This document shows, in pieces, positions 41,931 to 51,051 of a stretch of 54,487 nt of DNA. Position 1 is the stretch's first letter; each line of letters starts with the position of its first letter. The stretch lies in contig JBCCYI010000003.1 of the NCBI GenBank assembly GCA_039189975.1, positions 1 to 54,487 of the forward strand, written 5' to 3'. The notes beneath the pieces were generated by a model. The model did not search any database and was not told where the DNA came from. It was given only the letters and a program-made list of their open reading frames with translations. Source of the stretch: HLUCCA09 sp039189975. Lineage in GTDB: Bacteria; Pseudomonadota; Alphaproteobacteria; Rhodobacterales; Rhodobacteraceae. A program made the translations under genes and the position numbers.

Positions 41931-42809
41931 CTAGCTTTCGCGGCGATGGGATTGGTATCGGTCTGACACGTCGTAATAGGTGTTGAATCCGATCCGGTCG
42001 CGCAGCTCGACAAAATCCATCTGATTCGGGCGGGAGTCGGTGCGCATGGAACGCAGGGTGGACACCATCGCTTCCATCGCCGAGGCCATCAAAGAAAGCG
42101 GATACGCCGCAATGGAGAACCCAATGTCATGCAACACGTCGTTGGGCAGATCCGGTGTGGCCCCGCCTTCGACGATGTTGGCCATCTTGGGCCCGGGAAG
42201 GGTCCGGCACACCTCGCGCATTTCCGCCTCACTCTGAGGGGCTTCGACAAAGAGAATGTCCGCACCGAGTTCGGCAAAGCGCGCCGCCCGGTCGAGGGCC
42301 TCTGTTAGTCCGTGCTCGTGACGCGCGTCGGTGCGCGCGAGGATCAGGATGTCGGCGCCGGCCGCGCGCAGCGCCTCCCGCTCGTCGACGGCCGCGCGAA
42401 TACGGTCGTAGGCTTCCGCGCGCGAGACCACGGCCTTGCCTGGCGTATGACCGCAGCGCTTCGGGGCGAGCTGGTCCTCGATCATCACTGCCGCACATCC
42501 CGCTTTGGCAAAGCCCGCGACGGTACGCCGGACGTTCATCGCGTTGCCATAGCCGGTGTCTCCATCACCGATAAGCGGGATCCCAATCGCGTCAGTGATG
42601 TTGCGCGCCTGATCCACAACCTCGCCATAGCTCATCAGCCCGAGATCCGGCGCGCCGATCCGGCTGGCGGAGGCCGCGAAGCCGGACATAAAAGTGAGAG
42701 CGTATCCCTCCTGTTGGATCAGCTTGGCCGACAGGGCGTCAAAGCAGCAGGGCATGATATGGCAGCGATCCTGCTGGAGTAGATCGCCGAGGGCTGTGGC
42801 TGGGCTCAT
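41931..42809 (-). CDS. Isocitrate lyase/phosphoenolpyruvate mutase family enzyme
   Basis: A 292-residue enzyme of the ICL/PEP-mutase superfamily. Metal and substrate motifs: DGDTGYGN near residues 82-89 and the catalytic loop KRCGH with Cys119, the lyase-type signature (2-methylisocitrate or dimethylmalate lyase, as against oxaloacetate hydrolase). EDQLAPK precedes it and ARTDARHEHG follows. It cleaves or rearranges a C-C or P-C bond next to a carboxylate. The ATG at 42809 lies five bases after the DctM stop and replaces a longer frame that runs into that gene. Being last in a TRAP operon, it probably acts on the imported acid. Confidence 0.85.
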   Translation of the reverse strand: MSPATALGDLLQQDRCHIMPCCFDALSAKLIQQEGYALTFMSGFAASASRIGAPDLGLMSYGEVVDQARNITDAIGIPLIGDGDTGYGNAMNVRRTVAGFAKAGCAAVMIEDQLAPKRCGHTPGKAVVSRAEAYDRIRAAVDEREALRAAGADILILARTDARHEHGLTEALDRAARFAELGADILFVEAPQSEAEMREVCRTLPGPKMANIVEGGATPDLPNDVLHDIGFSIAAYPLSLMASAMEAMVSTLRSMRTDSRPNQMDFVELRDRIGFNTYYDVSDRYQSHRRES

Positions 42810-42813
42810 GGGC

Positions 42814-44088
42814 TTACCATTTAAACGGGATGTAGAGAGCGAGGTCGGGCACCGCATAGAGGATCACAACCGTCACCAGCATCAGCGCCAAGAACGGCCA
42901 GACCCCGCGCGCCACGTTGGACAGGGTTGTCCGCGCCACCGACTGGATGACGTAGAGATTGAGCCCCACCGGCGGCGTGATCAAGGCGCATTCGACCATG
43001 ATCACCATGTAGATGCCGAACCAGATCGGGTCGAACCCCAGGCCCATCGCCGCAGGCAGCAGCACTGGCGTCATAATGAGGATCATCGAGAGGGCCTCGA
43101 ACACCAACCCCATCAGGAGAAGAACAAGCGACACCACGACGATGAACATGATCGGGCCGTCGATAGTGTTGGCGAGGAAGGTCGAGATATCCTGAGGAAT
43201 GCGATAGAGCGCAATGGCCTTACCGAAGATCTTCGCCCCGGCCACGATCAGAAGGATCGCAGCGGTCGTGAAGGCGGAGTCGCGCACCGCTTCCCAGAAG
43301 GTGGCCCACGTGAGCGTGCGCAGCCAGAAGGTCACGATCAAGAGGGCCGCCGCAAAGCCGACGGCAGCGGCCTCCGTCGGGGTGAAGGCCCCGGAATAGA
43401 GCCCGACAATCACGAGTGCGGCCAAGGCAACCGATGGCAGCGCGCGCTTCGAGGCCGCCATGCGCTCCTGCCAGCTCGCCTTTGGCACGTCCTCGAAATT
43501 GCCCGAAAGCTTCGCATGGAGCATCGCAAAGAGGACGAACAGGGTGACGAGGATCAGGCCCGGTCCGATGCCCGCGAGGAAGAGTGCTATGACGGATTGT
43601 TCTGTCACAAACCCATAGACGATCATCGGGATCGACGGCGGAATGAGGATGCCGAGCGTGCCACCGGCAGCGAGAAGCCCATAGACGAACTTCTTCTCAT
43701 AGCCGCGGTTGATCATTTCGGGGATCGCGACGGTGCCAATAGTGGCGGCGGTCGCCACCGACGAGCCGGAGATGGCGGCAAAGAGCGCGCAGGAAATGAT
43801 GGTGGCAACGGCGAGGCCCCCCGGCCAGTGGCCGACCCAGGCCTGCACTGCCGCAAAGAGATCCCGGCCCACACCGCCTTTGAGCAGCAGGTTCGACATC
43901 AGCAGAAAGAGCGGCACCGCAAGCAGAATGAAACCATTGAGCGTCGACAGGATGGATTGTGGCGCCATGAGCGGAGAGAACCCGCCCAAGAGCAGCATCC
44001 CGAGTCCCATGCCGCCCAGCGCAAATGCCACCGGCACACCCAGGAGCAGCAGCACAAAGAGCGCGACAAGGATCAAAATGATGGTCAT
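42814..44088 (-). CDS. dctM: TRAP transporter large permease (DctM)
   Basis: A 424-residue inner-membrane protein with about 12 hydrophobic helices. Family text is plain: ALFVLLLLGVPVAFALGGMG at the N-terminus, AAISGSSVATAATIGTVAIP, GGTLGILIPPSIPMIVYG and the C-terminal TPPVGLNLYVIQSV. DctM forms the sodium-driven transport core with DctQ and takes solute from DctP. It starts with an ATGA overlap at the DctQ end and is followed by the isocitrate-lyase-like gene. Confidence 0.95.
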   Translation of the reverse strand: MTIILILVALFVLLLLGVPVAFALGGMGLGMLLLGGFSPLMAPQSILSTLNGFILLAVPLFLLMSNLLLKGGVGRDLFAAVQAWVGHWPGGLAVATIISCALFAAISGSSVATAATIGTVAIPEMINRGYEKKFVYGLLAAGGTLGILIPPSIPMIVYGFVTEQSVIALFLAGIGPGLILVTLFVLFAMLHAKLSGNFEDVPKASWQERMAASKRALPSVALAALVIVGLYSGAFTPTEAAAVGFAAALLIVTFWLRTLTWATFWEAVRDSAFTTAAILLIVAGAKIFGKAIALYRIPQDISTFLANTIDGPIMFIVVVSLVLLLMGLVFEALSMILIMTPVLLPAAMGLGFDPIWFGIYMVIMVECALITPPVGLNLYVIQSVARTTLSNVARGVWPFLALMLVTVVILYAVPDLALYIPFKW

Positions 44089-44624
44089 TCGTGCGTCGCG
44101 CCCAGGCCTGCGCTCTGCGCATGGCGCAACCGAAGCGTTTCGACGATGCCCTGGAGTGCCAACAGGCCGAACCCGAAAGGCACCGACGCCTCCGAGATCC
44201 AGATCGGCAGATTGAGGATCGACCCCGTCGTCCGACCACGCTCGAAGCTCGTGTAGAAAATGTCAAATCCCCAGTAGGCTACGATGGCGGAAAACACGAT
44301 CACAACGCCCAGCGCGATGTAGGCACAAAGGCGTTGCCCCGCGTCCGGCAACAGAGAAGTGACCGCATTCACGGTGATATGTCGCCGCAAGGTGAGCAGA
44401 TGCGGCATAACCAGCAAGCATCCCCAGACCAGACAGAGCTGACTGAGCTCCGCCGCCCAGATCGTCGGTTTCACGAAGAAGTAGCGCGCGACGACCTCAT
44501 AGGTCAGCATCGCGCCGGTCGCCGCCATCAACACCGCGCCGAGGACACAGGCGAGCCGGGACACATTGCTGATGAAGTGCATAAACGACCCAGCACGGAC
44601 GACCCGGCGGCCGCCCGTGTCCAT
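44085..44624 (-). CDS. dctQ: TRAP transporter small permease (DctQ)
   Basis: A 179-residue membrane protein with four hydrophobic helices and the DctQ-type YEVVARYFFVKPTIWAAELS segment between helices one and two, then the RRHITVNAV motif. It stabilises DctM. The start at 44624 is the first ATG; a second ATG at 44582 gives a protein without the 14-residue leader and neither has a good ribosome site, so the start is uncertain. It begins 15 bases after the DctP stop. Confidence 0.9.
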   Translation of the reverse strand: MDTGGRRVVRAGSFMHFISNVSRLACVLGAVLMAATGAMLTYEVVARYFFVKPTIWAAELSQLCLVWGCLLVMPHLLTLRRHITVNAVTSLLPDAGQRLCAYIALGVVIVFSAIVAYWGFDIFYTSFERGRTTGSILNLPIWISEASVPFGFGLLALQGIVETLRLRHAQSAGLGATHE

Positions 44625-44639
44625 AGGGTGGAAGGAGGC

Positions 44640-45632
44640 TCAGGAACCGGAGTTCACACCGAGCGCATCGAGGATCTTCTGGCCGGCATCGCCCGTCGCC
44701 TCAATGTAGCTGTCATACACGGGCTGAGCGACACCCTGCCAGGCCTCGAGCTCTTCGTCCGTCAGATCGACGACGCTCATGCCGTTTTCCTCCGCCGCGG
44801 CGTAGGCTTCGGCCTCAATCTGGCTCATCCGGTCGCGCACGTCATCTTGTGCGACATTGGCGGCGGCACGAATGTGGCCCTGCGTCTCCGCGTCGAGGCC
44901 ATCCCACCAGTCGCTATTGACCACTACGACAAACTCAATGTTTGCGTGATTGGTGCGGGTGATCGTGTCCATGACTTCCCACAGCTTGCGGGACTTCACG
45001 CCCGACACGCCGGTCATGCCAACGTCGACGGTGCCGCGCTGATAGGCCAGATACTGCTCCGATCCCGAAATGAGCGTCGGCGCCCCGCCAGCAGCACTCA
45101 CGAAGTCTCCCAGTGTCTTGCCAAACACACGGACCTTCTGGCCTTCCATGTCCGCAGGCGTGCGGATCGGCTCATCCTGCGACAGCAAGATCGCTCCGCC
45201 ATACGCCTGCCAGTAAAGGACTTCGCCCCCCGTCTTCGCGATCTCTTCTTCCAGGACGGAGCGCACCGGAGACCCTTCGGCCACCGCGTCCCGCACCTTA
45301 TCTTCGGTGTTAAAGAGGAACGGCATGTAAAAGACGTCGACCACCGGCGCATCGCCCACATACCGCGTCAGCGAGGCGACCCCGGCCTCGATAGAGCCTG
45401 AGCCGACAGCCGCTGGCACCTCGTTGTCCTTGTAGAGCGTCGCGCTGTCGTAAATCTCGACATCGATTGCGCCACCCGTACGCGCCTCGACCTCTTTCTC
45501 GAAGAGCTGCAGATTCTCTCCGAGGTGACTGGTCAACGGCAGCTGAAGCGAGATCCGCATCTTGTCGGCTGCGATGGCCGATGTCCCCAAAAGTGACAGG
45601 CATGCGGCGACAATACATGTGTGTTTGATCAT
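44640..45632 (-). CDS. dctP: TRAP transporter solute-binding protein (DctP)
   Basis: A 330-residue periplasmic protein. Signal peptide residues 1-21 (ending AIA-AD). The mature protein shows the DctP pattern: LQLPLTSHLGENLQLFEKEV, YDSATLYKDNEVPAAVGSG, and GQKVRVFGKTLGDFVSAAGG, where the Arg is the carboxylate-binding residue of most TRAP ligands. GTVDVGMTGVSGVKSRKLWE follows. The start ATG lies behind GGGAGGAG. The partner enzymes in the operon point to a small hydroxy- or dicarboxylic acid, by inference only. Confidence 0.93.
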   Translation of the reverse strand: MIKHTCIVAACLSLLGTSAIAADKMRISLQLPLTSHLGENLQLFEKEVEARTGGAIDVEIYDSATLYKDNEVPAAVGSGSIEAGVASLTRYVGDAPVVDVFYMPFLFNTEDKVRDAVAEGSPVRSVLEEEIAKTGGEVLYWQAYGGAILLSQDEPIRTPADMEGQKVRVFGKTLGDFVSAAGGAPTLISGSEQYLAYQRGTVDVGMTGVSGVKSRKLWEVMDTITRTNHANIEFVVVVNSDWWDGLDAETQGHIRAAANVAQDDVRDRMSQIEAEAYAAAEENGMSVVDLTDEELEAWQGVAQPVYDSYIEATGDAGQKILDALGVNSGS

Positions 45633-45678
45633 GGTTGGCTCCTCCCAAAGCCTGAGCAGATTACTCTGTGATGCCGGA

Positions 45679-45690
45679 TTGACAAGTCAA
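45679..45690. promoter_or_regulatory. Short palindrome upstream of the TRAP operon
   Basis: TTGAC-AA-GTCAA lies 47 bases before the DctP start, in the only region where the TRAP promoter can be. It resembles half-palindromes bound by GntR-type regulators, or it may simply be a -35-like sequence. No regulator gene lies next to it. Confidence 0.3.
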
Positions 45691-45773
45691 TGCGCGCCGC
45701 CGTGCGTCCCTATTGGAGTGGTCTGCGCCCCTTGAGCGGGCGGGCTCTGGGGGTGCCAAGAGCGCAGCGGCCT

Positions 45774-46568
45774 TCAACCGCCGGGGGGTGCGGCAGAGCC
45801 GGCCAGAATACCACCGTCGATGCTCAGCTCGGCGCCCGTCATGTAAGCCGCCTCATCGGAGGCAAGCAGGACCGCCAAGGCGGCCACCTCCGCCACCTGC
45901 CCGAAGCGGCGCAGGGGCGTGTCGGCGACCATGGCCGCCGCTCTTTGCGCTCGGTCCGGACCCGTGCCGAGCATCGGCTCCCACATCGGGGTCATGATGG
46001 CAGCCGGGTGGATCGAGTTGCAGCGGATCGCGAGCCCTTGGCCTGCGCAGTAGAGCGCGACGGACTTCGTGTGGTTTCGAATCGCAGCTTTCGACGCGGC
46101 ATAGGCCGCTGCCATCGGGATCCCGACCATGCCCGATCGGGACGAGACGTTGATGATGGAGCCCGTTCCTTTCGGCCGCATCGCCCGAATCGCGTAACGG
46201 CATCCCAGAAAGGTGCCGTCATTGTTGACGGCATGGACAGCACGCCAATCTGCCAGCGTGGCGTTTTCGGGATCATGCGGCGGCGGGGCGCCTTCGAATG
46301 GGCCCTCAAAACCGGTAACACCGGCGTTGTTTACCATCACGTCAAGGGTCGGAAACCGCGCGGCGATTGTCTCCCAATCGGCTTCCGAAGCCACGTCGAG
46401 CCGTGCGAAGGTAGCTCCGATCTTATCTGCGCGGGCCTGCCCGGCGTCCGCGTTGATGTCAGTCAGGATGACCTTGGCCCCCTCCTCGACGAAGGCTTCG
46501 GCGATCGCGGCCCCAATGCCACGCGCTGCTCCCGTCACCAGAGCGGTTTTGTTCGGCAGTCTCTGCAT
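45774..46568 (-). CDS. Short-chain dehydrogenase/reductase, TRAP-linked
   Basis: A 264-residue classical SDR. TGAARGIG at residues 12-19 binds the dinucleotide; the Asp of LTDIN (residue 37) favours NAD over NADP; NNAG lies at 80-83; catalytic Tyr156 and Lys160 lie in YAASK with INVSS before them. The GPDRAQRAAAMVADTPLRRF segment is common in 2,5-diketogluconate/alcohol-type SDRs. It lies 141 bases upstream of the TRAP binding-protein gene on the same strand, so it likely oxidises or reduces a compound from the same pathway. Substrate unknown. Confidence 0.87.
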   Translation of the reverse strand: MQRLPNKTALVTGAARGIGAAIAEAFVEEGAKVILTDINADAGQARADKIGATFARLDVASEADWETIAARFPTLDVMVNNAGVTGFEGPFEGAPPPHDPENATLADWRAVHAVNNDGTFLGCRYAIRAMRPKGTGSIINVSSRSGMVGIPMAAAYAASKAAIRNHTKSVALYCAGQGLAIRCNSIHPAAIMTPMWEPMLGTGPDRAQRAAAMVADTPLRRFGQVAEVAALAVLLASDEAAYMTGAELSIDGGILAGSAAPPGG

Positions 46569-46973
46569 CAGCCCCCCTGTGGATCATCGGCCTTTTCGAC
46601 GTGGCGGGCCGCATCGGAATGGCCGATGGGCCTGCGGCGACAACCGGCCCTCCGACCGTCCCACACTTCCGATCCGCCCGAAACGCGGATTCGTACAAAC
46701 AGGGTATTCTACGGACGGGCAACTCCCCACGGCATCACCACACGGGCGGCCCCGACGGAGGCGACAGCATGGCAACTCCGGCCGCGCCGGCCCGAAGCTG
46801 GCTGCGCTCTGTCTTGAGGCGGCCCCCGGCTGGCACGTACCGCTCTTTGCGGACGGCCCCGCGTCACGCGGCCGGGGCACCGCGCGATGATGCACGATGC
46901 CCCGCCACCCCACGGAGGGGCTTCTTTGGCACCGCGACCCACGAGGGGTGGCCGCGTTACCGGTCGTCACAGC
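46569..46973. other. Intergenic region, no gene recognised
   Basis: This 405-base gap lies between the SDR start and the end of the TRAP-type binding-protein gene on the same strand. It must hold the SDR promoter. Several overlapping open frames are Arg/Pro-rich and look non-coding. Confidence 0.4.
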
Positions 46974-48089
46974 TCAGATGAACTGCAGCAGATCTCCCGT
47001 CGAGCGCCGCACAAGGTACTCCGAAGAAGACGCCACAGGCGCCGCCATCATCATGGTGCGATAGGCATCGAAGCTTTCGTAAATCCGACGGGCCAGGTCA
47101 TCGTCTTCGGCCACGCCGGACACAACTTTGTGCGAAGTCTCGGCCAGAGCATTCCAGACATCGTCGGGCAACCGCGTCGGCTCCACGGCGAACTCATCGA
47201 CGAGCTGCGTGAGCGAGAGCGTGTTGTTGCCGTTGTAATCGGCGAACATCAGCGCCACCTCAGCATCGCACACCATCTCGATAAGGGCCTGATCCGCCTC
47301 CGAGAGGCTGTTCCAGAAATCGAGGTTGATCCCCAGCGACGTGATTGTGCCCGGTTCATGGAACCCCGGATACATGTACTTTGCCAGGATCTTCTGGAAG
47401 CCGAACTGCATGTCGTTGTAGGGGCCGACCCACTCCGTTGCGTCGATGCTCTTGTCAAAGAGCGCCTCGACGATGCCGCCCCCCGGCAGCACGACCGGAT
47501 TGGCGCCGACAGCGGCGAGCACTTGCCCGCCGAGGCCCGGCATCCGCATGGTCAGACCCTCAAAGTCCGCCATGCTGGAGATTTCCTTGTCGAACCAGCC
47601 GCCCATCTGAACGCCCGTGCTCCCGGCCATGAAGGCCTTGATGTTGTGGGCGCTGTTCAGCTCGTCCCAAAGCGCGCGTCCGCCGCCCGCCGTGATCCAC
47701 CCCACGTGCTCGATCGTCGTGAGACCAAAGGGCACGGTGGTGAAGAAGTTGAAGCCGCGGTGCTTGCCCTGCCAGTAATACTCGCAGGCGTGGTACATCT
47801 CGCACTCCCCGGCCCCGGCGGCGTCGTGAACGCCAAAGGGCGTGGTCAACTCGCCGGCGCTGTAGACGTCGACTTTCAGCCGTCCGCCGGAGGCCCGCGT
47901 AATGGTGTCGGCGACGCGCAGGGCGCCCGTGCCAATGCCGCGGAGCGCACGGGGCCAGGATGTGGCCAAGCGGATCGTGCGGGTGGTGTCGCTTGCGATC
48001 GCGGGCGCGGCGAGGGCGCTGGCCGCGGCCGCAGCCCCTCCGGCCGTGAAGAGAGCGCGGCGCGAGATCTTGTGGGTATCGGTCATCAT
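46974..48089 (-). CDS. TRAP-type solute-binding protein with twin-arginine signal
   Basis: A 371-residue DctP-family binding protein. The N-terminus KISRRALFTAGGAAAAASAL is a twin-arginine-type signal. The mature part reads IRLATSWPRALRGIGTGALR, then VYSAGELTTPFGVHDAAGAG, and GLTMRMPGLGGQVLAAVGAN with the TRAP Arg; the WVGPYNDMQFGFQKILAKYM text is typical of the alpha-keto acid/DctP subfamily. There is no DctQ or DctM beside it, unlike the complete set at 42814-45632. ATGs at 48089 and 48086 are both possible behind GGGAGA. It follows a related, weaker binding protein. Confidence 0.87.
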   Translation of the reverse strand: MMTDTHKISRRALFTAGGAAAAASALAAPAIASDTTRTIRLATSWPRALRGIGTGALRVADTITRASGGRLKVDVYSAGELTTPFGVHDAAGAGECEMYHACEYYWQGKHRGFNFFTTVPFGLTTIEHVGWITAGGGRALWDELNSAHNIKAFMAGSTGVQMGGWFDKEISSMADFEGLTMRMPGLGGQVLAAVGANPVVLPGGGIVEALFDKSIDATEWVGPYNDMQFGFQKILAKYMYPGFHEPGTITSLGINLDFWNSLSEADQALIEMVCDAEVALMFADYNGNNTLSLTQLVDEFAVEPTRLPDDVWNALAETSHKVVSGVAEDDDLARRIYESFDAYRTMMMAAPVASSSEYLVRRSTGDLLQFI

Positions 48090-48114
48090 CTGTCTCCCAA
48101 TGTCCAGGCTCTGC

Positions 48115-49182
48115 TCACAGCGCATTCAGGCGCGTACGGCCCGCATAGAACGACGCTTCGCCGATGTAGCTCCAGCGAGCGACGTCGGTCAGAAAGAAGA
48201 CGAAGCCGTCGCAGATCGCAGCATTGTCCGGGCCGCCCTCGAAGATCTCGGCCAGAACCTGCTGCGCGCCCGACTGAAGGCCCATCCAGATCGCGTCCGG
48301 CAGGTCATAGACCGTCAGCGCGTCCCCGAGCTCCCGCCGGGCCGTTGCATTCGTTTGGAGCGCGCTGGCTTGGCTCATTGTGAAGGCCGCGGTGCAGCCA
48401 CGCTGGAGCAACAGCTGCGCTGCATCGTCCATCTGGCCGAACACAGCCTCAGCCACCACGAGCGCGGTCAGAGAAGAGGGGGTGTTGGGGTTAACCCGCG
48501 TGACATGGGGGAACGCGTCCGTCAGGCCCTTGGCTTGCATCTCGGCGATGCCGACACCGTCCAGCACATCGAGATTACCCCAGCCCTCCTCGGCGTCGAG
48601 ATCCGTGACCTGCGCCGCTCCGATCGCTTGCAGCGCACGTTTGCCCAGGCCCCGCGACCCGATGGAGAGGCTCAGAAGCCCGTCCATATCCGTCAGGGGC
48701 ACGCGGCTCCACAGGGGCATGGCGCCCCGATCCGCAGCGAGAAAGATCTTAACGCCATGGGCAGCGCCGAGATCGTCGAGAATGGCGCGCCCGTCTGCGG
48801 CAAAGATCCAAGCGTCGATCTCAGACGCACTCAGGCCGAACGGCATGCCGTCGAAGAGCCCGAAGGCGGTGTTGCGATCGATCAGGCGGTGCAAGTCGAT
48901 CAACGCCATGTCGACCTCTCCTGCAGACACCGTGTCGAGCTGCGCGGCGGCCTCGGCCGGGGCAACGGCGGTGACATCAAAGCTCAGCCGTCCTGCGGAC
49001 GCGGCGCTGATGCGTTGGGCCAGGCGCTCGGTCGAAGGTCCGTCGGGGCCAGACAGGCGCAGGGTCATCGGGCTGAGTGTTTGCGGAGCGGGTGACACGG
49101 CCGTCTGAGCGGACGCCGATGCCGCAAGGCCAACCAGCGCGCTTGCGCCCAGGCCTGTCTTGAACACGTCTCTACGTTTCAT
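48115..49182 (-). CDS. Divergent TRAP-type binding-protein-like exported protein
   Basis: A 355-residue protein with a twin-arginine-like start (MKRRDVFKTGLGASALVGLA). The mature part has the DctP length and order (TLRLSGPDGPSTERLAQRIS, then GEVDMALIDLH, GRAILDDLGAAHGVKIFLAA and the C-terminal FEGGPDNAAICDGFVFF), but the sequence is weakly matched and the usual Arg motif is not clear (MDGLLSLSIGSRGLGKRALQ). It lies 26 bases before the better TRAP protein and 41 bases after the PBP-OmpA gene. The start at 49182 is chosen for the RR motif; earlier codons in frame are possible. It may have lost or changed its ligand. Confidence 0.75.
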   Translation of the reverse strand: MKRRDVFKTGLGASALVGLAASASAQTAVSPAPQTLSPMTLRLSGPDGPSTERLAQRISAASAGRLSFDVTAVAPAEAAAQLDTVSAGEVDMALIDLHRLIDRNTAFGLFDGMPFGLSASEIDAWIFAADGRAILDDLGAAHGVKIFLAADRGAMPLWSRVPLTDMDGLLSLSIGSRGLGKRALQAIGAAQVTDLDAEEGWGNLDVLDGVGIAEMQAKGLTDAFPHVTRVNPNTPSSLTALVVAEAVFGQMDDAAQLLLQRGCTAAFTMSQASALQTNATARRELGDALTVYDLPDAIWMGLQSGAQQVLAEIFEGGPDNAAICDGFVFFLTDVARWSYIGEASFYAGRTRLNAL

Positions 49183-49222
49183 GGTCATCATCCAATTCAA
49201 CAGCTTTGAAGGCGGCAGCGTC

Positions 49223-50788
49223 TTAGCGCAGCCAGACTTCCACGCGGCGGTTCGAGTTCCGGCCAGCGAGCGTTTCGTTGCACCCCACCGGGGCGATCGA
49301 GCCGAACGAGCGCACGTCGATGCGCGACGGGTCGATCTGGCCGAGAGAGGCCTCGACGATGGCGTCGCGGATGCTGGTCGCCTGGCGCAGGGTCAGAAGC
49401 TCGTTGAGATCGTTCCGGCCAACGTCGTCGGTGAAACCGAGGAGCAGGATCTCCCGATTGAGGTTCTCCGGCTGCATCAGGTACTCGGCCACCCGCACCG
49501 CGTCGCGGCGCGACTTGTTGTCGATCTCAGTCGCACCGGCCTCGAAGCGGAAGGTGGTCGACAAACGGTCGCCCTCCATCAGCAGCTCGGTCAATGCGCG
49601 CGTGCTTTCGGACACCTCCGGCGCGTTGGCCGACATCAGCGCCAATGCCAGGCGCGTGCCCTGTAGCGAGAGCGGCACTGCCTCGATGGTCTGGCCGATG
49701 AAGCCCGCGTCGGTGAAGGTCTCCTGCGCAGCGCCGGAGCCCGCGAAGGCGATGAAATCATTCAGCCGCTGGGATTGCTGCTGCGTGGCCGTGTAGACCA
49801 GCACGCGGCGAGACAGCGGATACTCTTCTGCCCGAACCGTGAAGGTCGAGGGCAGCGAGAGCGGCCCGCAGACCTGGCGCAGCGGCACCGGTTTGGTGTT
49901 GGACACCAGCGCGTTGCTCACCAGCGTCACAGCGCCCGGATCGTCGCTGACAATGCTCTCCGCGATCGCTTCGCTTTCCACCAGCTCCATGTTGCGGTCC
50001 AGACGCAGACGGTTGGGCCGCAGGATCTGGTCCTCGACGATCTGATACGCCGAGGAACCCGGCTGCGGCAACACCATGCGGATGGGTTCATCCGGGCCGC
50101 CAAGCTCGCTCCAGTTCGTGATCCGCCCCGCGGCGATCTGGGCGAGGACGGGCAAGGAGACATCTCGCACCGGATTGTCGGGGTGAACCACCGGGACGGC
50201 GGCATCAAGCGCCACAACGACTTCGCGGCCCGGCGCCCGCAGGTCCGGGTGGCCCTGCGCGATCAGCTCTTCGGCCAGCGCATCGCCGATCGGGGCCGAG
50301 GACACGACAATCTGCGTGTCTCCCGCCACCAAGGCTTCGAACGCCTCACGGCCCGAGGGGGAGGAAAGGTTCAGCTCGAGCACCGGCTCGTCGTCACCCT
50401 CCTCCCGGAACGTCGCGAGCACTGGCGCACCCGCGTCGCTCTCCTGAGCAAGCCCGAATGTGCGGCCATCCGCATAGGCCTTGAAGAGCCGGTCGAGGAG
50501 CGCGTTGGACGGCGCATCGACGATGCCGATGGCCGCCGTTCGGGCGCCTTCGTCAATAATCTCGGGGCAAGCCTCGCCGAGACAGACAACACCGCCCGCA
50601 GGCAGCGTGAGCGTCCCCACCGACGAGCTCAGCTCGTAGGTCTCGCCGTCGAATGCCACGATCTGGCCCTGGATGGATATGTTTCCATCGACCGTTTGAA
50701 GCGTGACAGTTTCTGCGATCGTCTGCCCGGCAAACAGCGCCAAGACGGAAACGATTGCACCAAATCTCGTGTAATGTCGCATGCTCAT
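49223..50788 (-). CDS. Phosphate-binding-protein/OmpA fusion protein
   Basis: A 521-residue exported protein. Signal peptide residues 1-25. A small beta domain (about 30-75) is followed by a PBP-type domain related to PstS, with AAGRITNWSELGGPDEPIRM and LPQPGSSAYQIVE, and a C-terminal OmpA/MotB peptidoglycan-binding domain (about 400-521) with LLLGFTDDVGRNDLNELLTL and GRNSNRRVEVWL. So it may hold a small anion while tied to the cell wall. It heads a minus-strand set with the two TRAP-type proteins; the caspase genes lie 263 bases upstream. Known PBP-OmpA fusions are of unclear role. Confidence 0.85.
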   Translation of the reverse strand: MSMRHYTRFGAIVSVLALFAGQTIAETVTLQTVDGNISIQGQIVAFDGETYELSSSVGTLTLPAGGVVCLGEACPEIIDEGARTAAIGIVDAPSNALLDRLFKAYADGRTFGLAQESDAGAPVLATFREEGDDEPVLELNLSSPSGREAFEALVAGDTQIVVSSAPIGDALAEELIAQGHPDLRAPGREVVVALDAAVPVVHPDNPVRDVSLPVLAQIAAGRITNWSELGGPDEPIRMVLPQPGSSAYQIVEDQILRPNRLRLDRNMELVESEAIAESIVSDDPGAVTLVSNALVSNTKPVPLRQVCGPLSLPSTFTVRAEEYPLSRRVLVYTATQQQSQRLNDFIAFAGSGAAQETFTDAGFIGQTIEAVPLSLQGTRLALALMSANAPEVSESTRALTELLMEGDRLSTTFRFEAGATEIDNKSRRDAVRVAEYLMQPENLNREILLLGFTDDVGRNDLNELLTLRQATSIRDAIVEASLGQIDPSRIDVRSFGSIAPVGCNETLAGRNSNRRVEVWLR

Positions 50789-51051
50789 GGGATCACTATT
50801 CCGGTTGCGTGAACAATCCGATGGCTAGTGAGAGACTAAGGCACGATCACGGCACAATACCGACCGTTTAAGGTTCTTTAACCTTTCTGAGGCTTGCAAT
50901 GGCGTCGAACGACGATCCGTGGGCAACGATCTCGGGCGAGGTGCAGCGCGCAAGGCTTTGTCCGACGCGCTCAGACGCGCTCAGACGCGAACGAGAGCAC
51001 GACGCCACAGGCGCCGCGGGCGGGAAGCGGTCCGACCGTCCAAAGGGCGTT
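50789..51051 (-). promoter_or_regulatory. Intergenic region with short AT-rich hairpin, upstream of the PBP-OmpA gene
   Basis: This 263-base gap separates the caspase operon from the PBP-OmpA gene. A small inverted repeat AAGGTT-CTTT-AACCTT at 50870-50885 is AT-rich and lies about 85 bases before the start of the downstream gene, fitting a promoter or operator. Confidence 0.4.

Noticed and set aside
46899..46927. Short GC hairpin followed by TTCTTT on the plus strand
   Set aside because: No plus-strand gene ends here, and the stem is only 4-5 bases.
50962..50990. Direct repeat of ACGCGCTCAG units
   Set aside because: Only two to three short copies in GC-rich DNA; not enough for a defined repeat element.
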